A stretch of DNA of 64,000 nucleotides from Symbiodinium natans (Eukaryota; Sar; Dinophyceae; Suessiales; Symbiodiniaceae), in assembly GCA_905221605.1 (NCBI GenBank), contig CAJNDS010002689.1:159001-223000 (forward strand), read 5' to 3'. The translations under genes were made by a program, and so were the position numbers. Of this stretch, positions 26,669 to 37,011 are shown piece by piece; position 1 is the stretch's first letter; each line of letters opens with the position of its first letter. The notes under the pieces were generated by a model. That model saw only the letters and a list, made by a program, of their open reading frames with translations. It did no database searches and was not told where the DNA came from.

Positions 26669-26816
26669 AAAGGGGTGGGGGGGGGGGCCAAAAGGGGGGG
26701 GGGGGCCCCCCCCCCCCCCCAGAAATCAATTAAGGCGACCCTGAAAGGAGGGGGGGGGGGACACCTTAAGATTGATTTTGTCAATCCTATAAGGGGGGGG
26801 GGGGCCCCCCCCCCCC
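26669..26816. repeat. paired G-run/C-run repeat
   Basis: Runs of 11-14 G are followed directly by runs of 13-15 C, twice, with a third G run between (about 26673-26718, 26747-26760, 26793-26817). Copies are separated by related sequence containing TTGATTT/AATCAATT. Such G-C pairs form perfect hairpins. Confidence 0.85.
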
Positions 26817-27002
26817 CTCCACAGCCCTTTATCTCTTTGATTTTCAGACCACTTAAGGGTCGGAGTCGCTTCTTGACCCAGCTGAACACTAGAGAGAATT
26901 CTTGTAAACGACAACTCTCGCGAGCTCCAAGGAGCTAGCTTTCGTGATTTACGCATACGAGTCTGAAGCCCTATTCGGAACTTTGTTGCTCCACTGAGGC
27001 AC

Positions 27003-27744
27003 CCAGAAACTTGAAGTCAATGTGGCCACGGTCAGCAATCCAGCGAGAGAATATCTTGAACGCCCCCCAAAAGACCATGTCCTGGGTAGGGCATGACCAT
27101 TCACTTCCAGCTACCGAATCCAAGCTTTTCCTGCAATTCAGGCCAGCACGCTATTCAGGTAGAAGACTTTGCCGATAATTCCCGGATAATGTCGGTTGAG
27201 GATCGCGATCGCCGCCTGCCATGCGACAGAAGATCTACCCTGCTCTCGAAGTCCTGTGATGTCCTATGAGCCTATGGTGTCAGCACGACCTGGGGGTGCC
27301 TTGAGCACTGCAAATCCATTGTCAAGGTCGCCAAGCTCCTCCAAGATCTCGGGCGAAGGCGCATCCTTCCAGGAAAATCAACGCATCTTAAGCTGCGCTG
27401 TGTCTGCTAAGCAGGCTTAGCAGGCTTAGAACCCCTGTCATTCATGCTGACCTTGGATCCAGCCCCAGCCGAATAGTAAGGATTGAGGGCCTGCCACGAA
27501 CTGCATTCGCCGCTCAAGGGTGTGCATTCATAGTGTAAGTCGCCAGGTTCATGTACTAGCTCAGACAAGTTGTCTGTGCGTCGTACAAATGTGCGGGTCG
27601 TCATTCACTTGTCCTACAGTCAGGACTCCGCAAAAACACAAAAGCTGCGTGGCACCTCATTGTAGCTTCGATCCAGCCCGGCGGTTCCGCTGACATTGCC
27701 AGCAAGCCCTGCCAGGCTATCTGACAACTCACGCCAGTATTGCA
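27003..27744 (-). CDS. CRAL-TRIO (SEC14-like) lipid-transfer protein, partial, multi-exon
   Basis: CRAL-TRIO domains bind lipids or other hydrophobic ligands in a pocket. Minus-strand exons: tentative 27656-27744 (contains WRELSDSLAGLAG); 27300-27365 (ends DNGFAVLK); 27144-27263 (starts DITGLREQ, then AIAILNRHYPGIIGKVFYLN); 27003-27081 (starts DMVFWGAFKIFSRW, then HIDFKFLG). Joined, GFAVLK-DITGL and YLNSVL-DMVFWGAFK reproduce the order of the domain: strand plus Asp-x-x-Gly, helix, HYP-x-x-x-GKV-x-x-x-N, then the W-x-x-x-K/hxxKFLG segment. The introns are 36 nt (27264-27299) and 62 nt (27082-27143), both GC-AG with phase kept. The N-terminal CRAL_TRIO_N part and the C-terminal end were not found with certainty. 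A possible upstream exon lies at about 27930-28000 (VLYWAFKRIEKLRNAIF). Confidence 0.82.
27264..27299 (-). other. 36-nt GC-AG intron
   Basis: It lies between ...GTGCTCAAG and GACATCACAGG. Its length is a multiple of three and it contains an in-frame TAG, so reading through would stop translation in the middle of the CRAL-TRIO domain. Removing it joins the domain exactly. Confidence 0.7.
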
Positions 27745-28292
27745 CTATCAAGGTTCAATGCAAGGTTCAGTGCAGGGTTCAGTGTGTGTTCGCTGCTGGG
27801 ATCGTTCTTCGTTTGCTTTTGAATGGTTTTACCATGTCTTCTACACCTGCTCGGCGTGGCAAGGCTCTGGAGCTCTAGGTGTCCAGCATGTCATCATTTC
27901 CATTCGGCTGCTCCGAAAACTATTTCCTTTCGACGTGTGACAATCCAAATGCGGTAAAGATAGCATTTCGCAACTTTTCGATGCGTTTGAAAGCCCAGTA
28001 CAGAACATCATGGTGTGTATGCTTGCTTGCCTGCGCACAGCAACCATTCTCGTAAAATCACCCCAAAATAAACCCCAAAAAACATGGAACGGAACCCACG
28101 CCCCGGACTGTAACTACATCAGGAAATAACTCACCTAATCTACCTACCGCTAACACAATGAAATTCGCCTACACTGCCGATGTCCAGGATGTAGGAGCCA
28201 GGTCCGAGACCCTTTCGTGCAACCTGCCAAGCGACGCACGACAGATCGCAATACTCCAGCAGGCCAACATAGGGCAGTGCATCCCGAAGGTT
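27745..28292. other. unassigned stretch next to CRAL-TRIO gene
   Basis: It holds the possible CRAL-TRIO upstream exon near 27930-28000 on the minus strand. A plus ORF starting MKFAYTADVQDVGARSETLS (28158 onward) runs into the CTTT repeat. Neither is confirmed. Confidence 0.3.
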
Positions 28293-28597
28293 GTCAGTTG
28301 TTCCTTCCTTCCTTCCTTCCTTCCGTCCGTCCTGCTTTCTCTTTCTTTCCTTTCTCTTTCTTTCTCTTATCTTTCTTTCTTTTCTCTTTCTTTCTTTTCT
28401 CTTTCTTTCTTTTCTCTTTCTTTCTTTTCTCTTTCTTTCTTTTCTCTTTCTTTCTTTTCTCTTTCTTTCTTTTCTCCTTCTTTCTTTTCTCTTTGTTTCT
28501 TTTCTCCTTCTTTCTTTTCTCTTTGTTTCTTTTCTCCTTCTTTCTTTTTCTTTCCTTTTGTTCTTTCCTTTTGTTCTTTCCTTTTTGTTCTTTCTTT

Positions 28598-28659
<62 letters not shown>

Positions 28660-28665
28660 TCGGGG
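28293..28665. repeat. CTTT/CTTTCTTTTCT microsatellite
   Basis: (TTCC)n passes into a 17-bp unit TTTCTTTTCTCTTTCTT-type array and ends in pure (CTTT)n. Long S/F/L- and K/E/R-rich ORFs here are repeat translations. Confidence 0.95.
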
Positions 28666-28844
28666 CCTGAAGTCTGGGATTCTCCCCTTGCCCTTCTTGG
28701 GGGGTGGGGCCCCTGACGTTTCCCCCAATTCCCCCCTTGCATCCCGCAACAAAGCCGCCCACAGGTGCGTGCAAACATAACTTGGAGTCCTGCGAGCCAA
28801 AAGCACGGTACACAGATTGGCTCTGATTGGTCTTTTTGCGTTTC

Positions 28845-29372
28845 TCTTTCTTCTTTCTCTCTTTCTCTCTGCTTTCTGTCTTCTTTCTCTCTTCCTTCTT
28901 TCTTCTTTCTCTCTTCCTTCTCTCTTCCTCCTTCCTCCTCTCTTCCTCCTCTCTTCCTCCTCTCTTGCTCCTCTCTTTCTCCTCTCTGTCTCCTCTCTTT
29001 CTCCTCTCTTCATCCTCTCTTCCTCCCCTCTTTCTCCTCTCTTTCTCCTCTCTTTCTTTCTCCTCTCTTTCTTTCTCCTCTCTTTCTTTATCCTCTCTGT
29101 CTTTCTCCTCTCTCTCTCTCTCCCCCACGCACTCCTCTCTCTCTCTCTCTCTCTCTCCTCTCTGTCATTTCTCCTCTCTGTTTCTCCTCTCTGTCATTTC
29201 TCCTCTCTGGCTTTCTCCTCTCTGGCTTTCTCCTCTCTGGCTTTCTCCTCTCTGTCTTTCTCCTCTCTGTCTGTCTCCTCTCTGTCTGTCTCCTCTCTGT
29301 CTGTCTCCTCTCTGTCTGTCTCCTCTCTCTGTCTGTCTCCTCGCTCGCTCGCTCTCTTGCTTGCTTGCCTGC
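28845..29372. repeat. CT-rich minisatellite (TCTCCTCTCT units)
   Basis: A pyrimidine strand of more than 500 bp with 8-16 bp units such as TCTCCTCTCTGTC and TTTCTCCTCTC, ending in CTCG/CTTG units. Confidence 0.95.
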
Positions 29373-29675
29373 TAGGCGTATGACCCCTCCCCAGGGAAGG
29401 GAGCCGCCCCAAGGGGCACGCACGACAGAGTTAGTCGGAGTGAGAATGGTGCTTGTGGGATTCGGCCTTCATGTTTGGGGGAAAGTGATGGAAACACGAC
29501 CAGGGGTATGGGTTATTGGATTGGTCAGTGGCCCGTGGAAATTGCCACATGAGACTCACATGAGTGCGTTGACTCGAGCACCGTTGGACTACCCTGCACT
29601 TCGGTGGATGCCAAGCCTTAGAGTTTCTCAGAGTGGACGGAAACAGCGACCCCGAATATTGTAGGTGGTGCCCGT

Positions 29676-29932
29676 CCGGGTATGCGCCGGGTGCCCGAGT
29701 ATGCGCCGGGTATGCGCCGGGTATGCGCCGGGTATGCGCCGGGTATGCGCCGGGTGCCCGGGTATGCGGGTATGCGCCGGGTGCCCGGGTATGCGCCGGT
29801 ATGCCCGGGTATGCGCTGGGTATGCGCCGGGTGCCCGGGTATGCGCCGGTGCAACGGGTATGCGCCGGGTATGCGCCGGGTGCCCGGGCATGCGCCGGGT
29901 GCCCGGGTATGCGCCAAGTATGCGCTGGGTGC
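29676..29932. repeat. GGGTATGCGCC minisatellite
   Basis: Units GGGTATGCGCC (11 bp) alternate with GGGTGCCC variants, about 22 in total, ending in a C10 run. A direct repeat containing AAACTTGGGTTC follows at about 30016-30095. Confidence 0.9.
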
Positions 29933-30254
29933 CCCCCCCCCCGTCTTCATTTTAACCCCCTGTAAGGGCCTACCCAGGCAATGCCTAAGCCTTTTAAGGA
30001 TAAAAGGGGGAAAACCTGTATGTTTTAAACTTGGGTTCTTCCAAAAACCCCTTGAGGCCAATAAAGGAAAAACCTGTGTGCTTCAAACTTGGGTTCCGCA
30101 CAAGAAGCTATGGCCATCCTTTTCGTGGCAAAGGTCGCTGGGAGTCTGCAGATGGTCAAAACTCGTGCGTGAGAGTATCCAGGGTTCCTGCTAAGTCTAC
30201 ATTGCTGTAAACCTATGGTCGAGGAATTATTTTAATTGTTTTTTGCCTTTCAAC

Positions 30255-30840
30255 CTTTTTTTTTTTTTTGTTGGGGGGGGGGGGGGGGGGGGGGGGGGGA
30301 AATCCAAAGAAAATAGAGGTTTTCCTGTTCAAATCCAAAGAAAATAGAGGTTTTCCTATTAAAATCCAAAGAGAAGAGGTTTTCCTATTAACATCCAGAG
30401 AAAATAGCGGTTTTCCCATCAAAATCCGAAGAGAATGGAGGTTTTCCTCTTGAAATCTAAAGAAATAGAGGTTTTCCGCATAGAGTACAAAGGAAATACA
30501 GGTTCTATTCTTAACATACAAAGGGAATGCGGGTATTCCTATTCAAATACCAAGGAAACTTAGGGTTTTGTCCGTGAAAGGTAGGATTTTACCATGTTAA
30601 AAGTGAAAGGAGATAGAGGTTATCCATAGAAGGCGGGGAAAGAGGGTTTGCCTATGCAATACACAAGAAACTAGAGGTTGTACTACCAACAGAAACAGAA
30701 AGAGTTTTCCAAACAAAAGGAAAAGAGGTTTAAAATCGAAGGACACATAGGGCTTCTAAACCAGAGAGACGCATAGAGGTTTGCTGTAGAGGTTTTCTTA
30801 CGTAACAAATATAGGGTTTACTTGGACTTGCACGAACGAA
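30255..30840. repeat. poly-T/poly-G block and 30-bp repeat with GAGGTTTTCC
   Basis: About 13 T and about 28 G are followed by six clear copies of a 30-bp unit (AAATCCAAAGAAAATAGAGG then TTTTCCT), which decays gradually rightward to about 30840. Confidence 0.85.
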
Positions 30841-31327
30841 CGGCATGTATGTATATGCTTTGAAGACAGCTTGCGCGGCTTTTAACAAAGGAGGGGATTG
30901 GGAGGGAGCGCAGCCCCCCCCCCCATTTGCAAAACACGATTCTCGCATGATGGGTTTTCAAAATGTATGAATAAAGCGGGGAGGTTGGGTGGGGGGGGGG
31001 GGGCGAGGCCCCCAAATTTGCAAACACGATTCTGGCATGATGGATTTGCAACATTTTAATGTATGCATATGGCATATGCTTTGAAGCAAGCTTGCTTGGC
31101 TCAAAAAAAACGGGGGGGTTGGGGGGGGGGGGAGCCCCCCCATTTGCAAACACGATGCTCGCATGATGGGTTGCCGAAAATGTATGCATATGCGTTGAAG
31201 CAAGCTTGCGCGGCTAAAAATAAAGCGGGGGTTGGGGAGCCCCCCCCCCCCCCCCCTCCCCCCGCATTTTGCAAACACGACTTTCGCATGATGGATTTCC
31301 AACAATGTATGCACATGCTTTGAAACA
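30841..31327. repeat. 115-125 bp tandem repeat with internal G and C runs
   Basis: Four copies: each has TATGCTTTGAAGCAAGCTTG, CGGCTaaaa, a G run, a C run, TTTGCAAACACGAT and TCGCATGATGGATTT. The G and C runs within each unit can pair. Confidence 0.85.
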
Positions 31328-31752
31328 AACTCGTGCGTACTCGTGCGTAATCGTGCGTACTCGTGCGTACTCGTGCGTAGTCGGGGGTACTCGGGCGTAC
31401 TCGAGCGTACTCGGGCGTACTCGGGCGTACTCGGCGTACTCGGGCGTACTCGGGCGTACTCGGGCGTACTCGTGCGTACTCGTGCGTACTCGTGCGTACT
31501 CGTGCGTACTCGTGCGTACTCGGGCGTACTCGTGCGTACTCGTGCGTACTCGGGCGTACTCGTGCGTACTCGGGCGTACTCGTGCGTACTCGTGCGTACT
31601 CGTGCGTACTCGGGCGTACTCGGGCGTACTCGGGCGTACTCGTGCGTACTCGGGCGTACTCGTGCATACTCGGGCGTACTCGTGCGTACTCGGGCGTACT
31701 CGTGCGTACTCGGGCGTACTCGTGCGTACTCGGGCGTACTCGTGCGTACTCC
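31328..31752. repeat. 10-bp two-state minisatellite CGTGCGTACT / CGGGCGTACT
   Basis: About 42 units differ almost only at position 3 (T or G). The last dozen alternate T,G,T,G, making a 20-bp higher-order unit. RTRAYS-type ORFs are repeat translations. Confidence 0.95.
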
Positions 31753-33299
31753 GACGCGGTCGCCCATCCCTGTCGCAATGGAGTTTCTGGAGGGCGTATC
31801 GAGTTTGGGTCAATCATAGAGAAGCTGGTCCCCTTCCACTCACTGTCAGGCCTGGTTCTCCCTTCACCTCTCCACAACCTTATTGACTTGCTGATTGGCC
31901 ATTTCGGGTTGGGTAGGGCGTAGTTGTGGATACAGTAGAGGCCCAAGATGAGGACTAACCCGTTAGCCGTTAGGATAGAGGGTCTCCTTACGCAAGTCTG
32001 ACTGTGGGCTGTTCAGGGTGGTGTATGGTGCATTCGGGCGTGAAAATGTGTGTGTGTGTGTGTGTGTGTCCTGCTTTGGACTAAAAACCAATGCTTCGGC
32101 CAAACGCTCTTCTTCTTCTACCGGGCATGGAGGACAGCTCTTTCTCTGTTTCTTTATTTTTCTTTCTTGGGGGCATGAGGGCACGGGGCCCTCGCGCGAT
32201 GCGAGCGCCCCAGCATTGTGGAGCGAATTCTCTCTCTCTCTCTCTCTTTCTTTCTTGGGGGCATGGGGGCTGAGCCCCCAGCTGGTGCCTGCCCCGGTAT
32301 TCGGGACCCCTCGGTTGACTTTTAAGAGCAGCGGTGGGCCCAGGCTCAAACGGGCTGCCAACCTGCTCAACCTACTCACCACAAACTACCCCCATCCAAG
32401 GTAACACCGAAGTCCCCGAAATCCTCCCCCAAGCCCCCAGAGTGTGCGAGCTGCTACTGTGTTGCCCTGCAGGGTGAGGTCGCCCCTATGAACTGCCCCA
32501 TCAAAACCCCATGTTTGGCCCCCAGCTCGCCCCACATGCCCCCTTAGTCTAACCTTGCGTGGGCTCGCCTACGGCGATGCTCCTCTGTGTCTACATCTCT
32601 CTCTCTCTCTGCTTATGGGACTCGTTGCACAGACGTGTGTCGTGAGGCCAACGAAAGACGGCGGGGCTAGAGAGGCAACATGGGAATTGAAATCTCAAAA
32701 ACGCGCACTATGTTAGCTACCGTGATTTGAAGCAACAAAATGGCACAAAAAAATCTTCAAGCGACAAACGGCCACCTAAAACAGCCTCAAGCCAAATCCC
32801 AAGTTAAGGTTTCTCGAGCCTTGGCTGCCATGCGTTCAAACACGAAGACTCCTGCACGCAGGTGGTGCCAAGGATGCCTCGGCAACCCAACGGCCCGAAT
32901 GCAAATCTCGGCACTGCAATGAACACTCACTTCAAGATTTCATATCGATTTCATGACATCGCAAAGTTACTGTGAGACACAGTAAGCAAATAGTACTGAG
33001 AATGAAACAACCGGGCCACATGTTCTCTGGGTTGGCGAACCGAAGGCGGCCAGCGACATACGGGCGGCCCTCCCGATCCTGACCATGAGCGGGTCGGATG
33101 TGTGTGGACCGGCGACACGTAACACACGCAGACATCCGACAGAGCGTGCAAATGGGGCGCAAACTGAAAAGCAGACAGTCACACACTCAGACAGTCAGAG
33201 AGGCAGCCATTTTCTTTTGGAGGAGACTTGGGTGCTCATGGGTCTCGTACCCAAGTACAGTAGAAAAGTGAATTTCCGCTGAAGTTGGGTAGTCATAAG
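31753..33299. other. no recognisable gene
   Basis: It contains short (TG)n at 32047-32068 and (TC)n at 32230-32249. Open frames on both strands show no family motif. Confidence 0.4.
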
Positions 33300-33905
33300 C
33301 TTTTGGATTATGTGTTTGAGTGTCTGCGTAGCCTAAAGTGTCTGAGTGTCTGACTGGCTGAACGTCTGCAGGTCCTATATCTCTCACTGTCTGAGTGTCT
33401 GACTGTCTTTTCTTTTTTCATGTGCAGAGAGTTAAGCAGTCAGACAGTTAGACTTTTCTAGCCTAGAACACGCAAGCCGACCTGTTCATGTCTAAATGTC
33501 TGAGTGTCTGAGTGTCTGAGACAGTAAGACTCTTCGAATCCGGAATACACAGACCAGCAAGTCGGACCATCAGACAGTCAGACAGTCAGACAGTCAAACT
33601 CTCACGTCCGAGGGTCCGAATGTCTGAGTGTCTGAGCGTCTGAGTGTCTGAGTGTCTGAGTGTCTGAGTGTCTGAGTGTCTGAGTGTCTGAGTGTCTGAG
33701 TGTCTGAGTGTCTGAGTGTCTGAGTGTCTGATGCACGGAAACGACCCCCGTCAGAATCTTTAAGTCCAGCTCGCGTCTGAATGTCTGAATTAGCGGACCA
33801 AGAAGGCAGACAGTCAGACACTCAGACAGTCAAACTCTTCAAGACCAACTCACGTCCGAGGGTCCGAACGTCTGAGCGTCTGAGTGTCTGAGTGTCTGAG
33901 CGTCT
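33300..33905. repeat. GTGTCTGA minisatellite with reversed sub-blocks
   Basis: The core is a run of GAGTGTCT units (33608-33735). Flanking blocks include CAGACAGT units, the reverse-complement sense of the same word family, at about 33434-33450, 33568-33597 and 33806-33832. Confidence 0.85.
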
Positions 33906-34053
33906 GCTGCGCGAAATCGAACCCATATATTGCCCCCCCAATCAAACATCCCACCGCACATTGACCGAACATGGACCGAACACGTGCACGATGCTGCAAA
34001 AAGATGCCTTGTCAAACCAAGCATTCACGCAACAATTTTCAGACGCCTTCAAT

Positions 34054-34179
34054 CTGTTGGAGCATTCAGGGCTTTCTCTGTTACTGTTTCAGTTGAATCC
34101 TGCTGTGGATGCCATGAGGAAGCCAACGGTTTCGCTCTCAAGCATTTTTCCACACTCTCTGCAATCCTGCCGAAGCTCG
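34054..34179 (-). CDS. candidate exon, unknown protein
   Basis: The minus strand between a TTAG acceptor and ...CCAACAG reads FGRIAESVEKCLRAKPLASS and later DSTETVTEKALNAP. The composition is soluble-protein-like. No family was recognised, and neighbouring exons were not linked. Confidence 0.25.
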
Positions 34180-34197
34180 CTAATCAATCTTTAGCGT

Positions 34198-34384
34198 TCA
34201 CACACACAAGCGCACAAGCGCACAAGCGCACAAGCGCACAAGCGCACAAACGCACAAACGCACAAACGCACAAACGCACAAACGCACAAACGCACAAACG
34301 CACAAACGCACAAACGCACAAACGCACAAACGCACAAACGCACAAACGCACAAACGCACAAACGCACAAACACACAAACACAAA
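34198..34384. repeat. 8-bp minisatellite CGCACAAA/CGCACAAG
   Basis: About 22 copies. The first five are of the AAG type, the rest of the AAA type. Confidence 0.95.
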
Positions 34385-34790
34385 CCATACACAGAGCCGA
34401 GTTGTGTGACCACAAAACCGCAATCCAAGGCACAACTAAGATCTTCTTAGAATAAAATCACATCAACAGTATGCAACCAAAGGTTCCTGGACAGGCCACG
34501 ACGGCTGCTGTGCCACCAGTGAAGCACTACAGGTCTTGTGTGACAGTATCACACACAATGTGATGAAGTGTGCAAGTCAAACCTGATGCAGTAAAATGCA
34601 TGGATCAAACATGAGAAGGTTGCAGAAACTTCGACTCGCTTTGCGAAATCTTTTGCAAGTGCCACTCATGTAGAGAAGAAATCAGTATACCCTAAAATGT
34701 GCACATCATTGTACTCCAAGTTTGCGGACAGACCACTGTCCCAATCAGTTCTGAAACTAACCATCAACATCTTTGGGCTGCTCATCCGCC
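34385..34790. other. no recognisable gene
   Basis: Nothing clear on either strand. The right edge holds a possible minus-strand protein end (EADEQPKDVDG then stop near 34763). Confidence 0.4.
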
Positions 34791-35073
34791 TCAGCGGTCT
34801 GCTTGAAGGGCCTGCTCCATAGCTTTAACTTTGGCTTTTGATGCAACATCCTGGGGCAATCCTTGCATGATGTCCATGAGTTGACTGAAACCGTCCGGGC
34901 ATAGCTGGCCGAATTGAATGCACAAGCTCATGAGGTGTATGAACAATCTCACGATGCCAAAACCCTTAGCTAAGAATCCGAGAATCAGGTTTGCACAGAC
35001 ACCCACACGCCCACACGCCCACACGCCCACACGCCCACACGCCCACACGCCCACACGCCCACACGCCCACACG

Positions 35074-35117
<44 letters not shown>

Positions 35118-35185
35118 AGCTCCTCCATAAGAGAGTCAGCGAAGTACATCTCCTGAGAAACATCACCAAGTCCGTCCGTCATTCA
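34791..35185 (-). CDS. candidate exons around a repeat-filled intron, unknown protein
   Basis: Minus-strand pieces 35117-35181 (starts MTDGLGDVSQEMYFADSLME) and 34791-34960 (contains FGQLCPDGFSQLMDIMQGLP and KAKVKAMEQAL) look coding. The block between them is pure minisatellite (34996-35115), which would be intron. The family is unknown. A frame change near 34800 would be needed to reach the acidic tail, so decay or another intron is possible. Confidence 0.3.
34996..35115. repeat. CACACGCC minisatellite and (CA)n
   Basis: About ten CACACGCC units followed by about 19 CA units. Confidence 0.95.
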
Positions 35186-35376
35186 TGTCCCTATCTGAAC
35201 TATCTGAGATACTTCGCAAAGGGAACTTCTTGGAAGAATGCGGGATGAGACTTCTACGTATCATCTACTCCACAGTTCAAGGAGGAGTGTGCATAGTACA
35301 TCCAAGCTGCTGCACCCGGGTTTGTACTTTCGGAGAAAAGCTCCGAAGCCGCTCCAGCCCTGGCAGGACTGCGCAT

Positions 35377-35620
35377 TCACACGTAGGCGACGCAGGCATG
35401 AACTGTGCGCGGGGCACTTTCAGGCAAGATGTCACGCTGCAACCAAGAACCTCTTTCAACAGACTTTCCGACAGCATCTATGCCGGTGCCTGTAGTAATC
35501 CATAACGTTCCAATTCTTGCGCCATATAGCAGTAGCCTTGCATGCATGATGGCATTGCAATCGCACTTCCACTTGAATCTCTTAAAACCTCGCTGAAAAG
35601 ACAGAACTTCACTAAGCCGT
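35377..35620 (-). pseudogene. possible non-LTR retrotransposon remnant
   Basis: A minus frame ending in TGA at 35377 contains KRFKWKCDC and then MHARLLLYGARIGTLWI. The LLYGA-plus-W string recalls the segment after the catalytic core in LINE reverse transcriptases. No catalytic motif is present, so this is only a weak suggestion. Confidence 0.2.
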
Positions 35621-35637
35621 TCCTTTCGTCAGCTGTC

Positions 35638-35704
35638 CTCCAAGCGCAGGATTGCCTCCTTGGTGTCAAACTGTGCGGCCACGAGGTATCTTCGCAAAAG
35701 TCCT
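35638..35704 (-). CDS. possible CRAL_TRIO_N-like exon
   Basis: A 67-nt stretch after a CAG acceptor reads GLLRRYLVAAQFDTKEAILR before a GA donor. It resembles the CRAL_TRIO_N consensus (LLRFLRARKFDVxKA). It could be the N-terminal part of a second CRAL-TRIO protein, or of the gene at 27 kb if introns of about 8 kb filled with repeats are accepted. A single short match. Confidence 0.3.
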
Positions 35705-37011
35705 CTGAACCCAAATCCAAGCAAAACAACAGAGGCGTAAAAAGTCCGTAACCTTTCTTCGGCTAAGACCCAGTTTTGCGGACTGAAAGTATGAGTTGCC
35801 AACCTACATCAAGTTCACTTGCCAAAATTTTGCTAGTGTGAAAGCGAGCAGGTCACCAACAAAGATACCTTACACAGCCAACTTGCAGGTGAAACGCTGC
35901 AGCCTGCAGAGTGCACACCTTGTGGAGGCATGAAAATACCGGGGACCCAATGGCTGGACGGCTGATGAAAACAAACATTTTGCGGAAAGGGCGGCCATTA
36001 TTCTCAAAGCGATGTCCGTCGGTAGGGTCTTGGGCATTTGCCTTGCCAGCTCAAGCGGGTGGGACAGGTCAAGCTGTTCAGTCGGGGCTTTCAGCGAAGC
36101 GCACAGAAGCACACAAGGCCAATTTCGGTCCTCGGTCCTTTCGTGGAGGGCGTTTGCTGCTCGGAGTAGCGAAAGGCGAAAGTGCAAGGCAAACTACAAT
36201 AAACTAAATATGCGGCCACATCACTAATTGTGGGGCCGCATGAAACTAATTCCAGTGTTGGACTGAATGACCTCCTAAATTGCTAAGAAGAGTCTATTAT
36301 GAACACAACATCAGAATGAGTATTTTATGCGGGCGTGTTTTTCTCTTTTTTCGCCCATAGGTCATAACCGTAAAGAATTCGCACAAGACCCTTTCAATCT
36401 TTATATTCAAGCTCCATTCGCGCTGAGACTTCGGCCGCAAGGTTCCAGGATGCGCAGCCGTGCAAGAAAAGTGTTTTTGAGCAACCATGGATTGGCATGG
36501 ATTGGGATTGGTTGGCGTATGACTGCATGGCCGCTGTTTCTGCGGTTTTTGGTCCGGTTCGGCTTCCCAAAAGTCCTTGCTCAACTGCTCCTTAAGGTGG
36601 ACAAGCGGGCTAGATGTTTTAGGAAGGACATACAAAGTTTGCCGGTTGCGCCATGCCGCAGGGCTGCCCATGCTGGCCCGGATTCCATGTTCCTTTTTGT
36701 GTTCATGCGGGCGTCCATCACGTGGTGGTCAGGGTTCTAAAAGCCCGAATGCGGTTGTCGTCCTATCGATAGATCTGCACACCACCTCTTGGGACGGGGC
36801 GGGCGACATGGTCTGGGACATGGGCCTGAAGGAGGCCCATGAGAGCACCTGCGGTAAGGAGCACAACCAAATCCTAGGTTTGCATCCGGGCTGGGGCCCT
36901 GGGTTAACATCTAATATTCTGGGCTTCTTTCGGTCACTGCGTCTAGGCAATACAGTGGTGCCGAAAAAGCAAAGATCTCGGAAGCTGAGTAGCTGGCGGC
37001 GGGGCTAGCTA
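35705..37011. other. unassigned
   Basis: Open frames on both strands (for example minus 35980-36090 with HPLELARQMPKTLPTDIALR) without a family match. Confidence 0.3.

Noticed and set aside
28140-29664. K/E/R-rich and S/F/L-rich ORFs of up to 299 codons
   Set aside because: Pure translations of CTTT and CTCC repeats.
31101-31946. 281-codon minus ORF with a YARVRTST repeat and plus counterparts
   Set aside because: Product of the 10-bp minisatellite, open in most frames.
28293-35115. Tandem arrays considered as CRISPR
   Set aside because: Units are directly adjacent without unique spacers, and the context is eukaryotic with spliceosomal introns.
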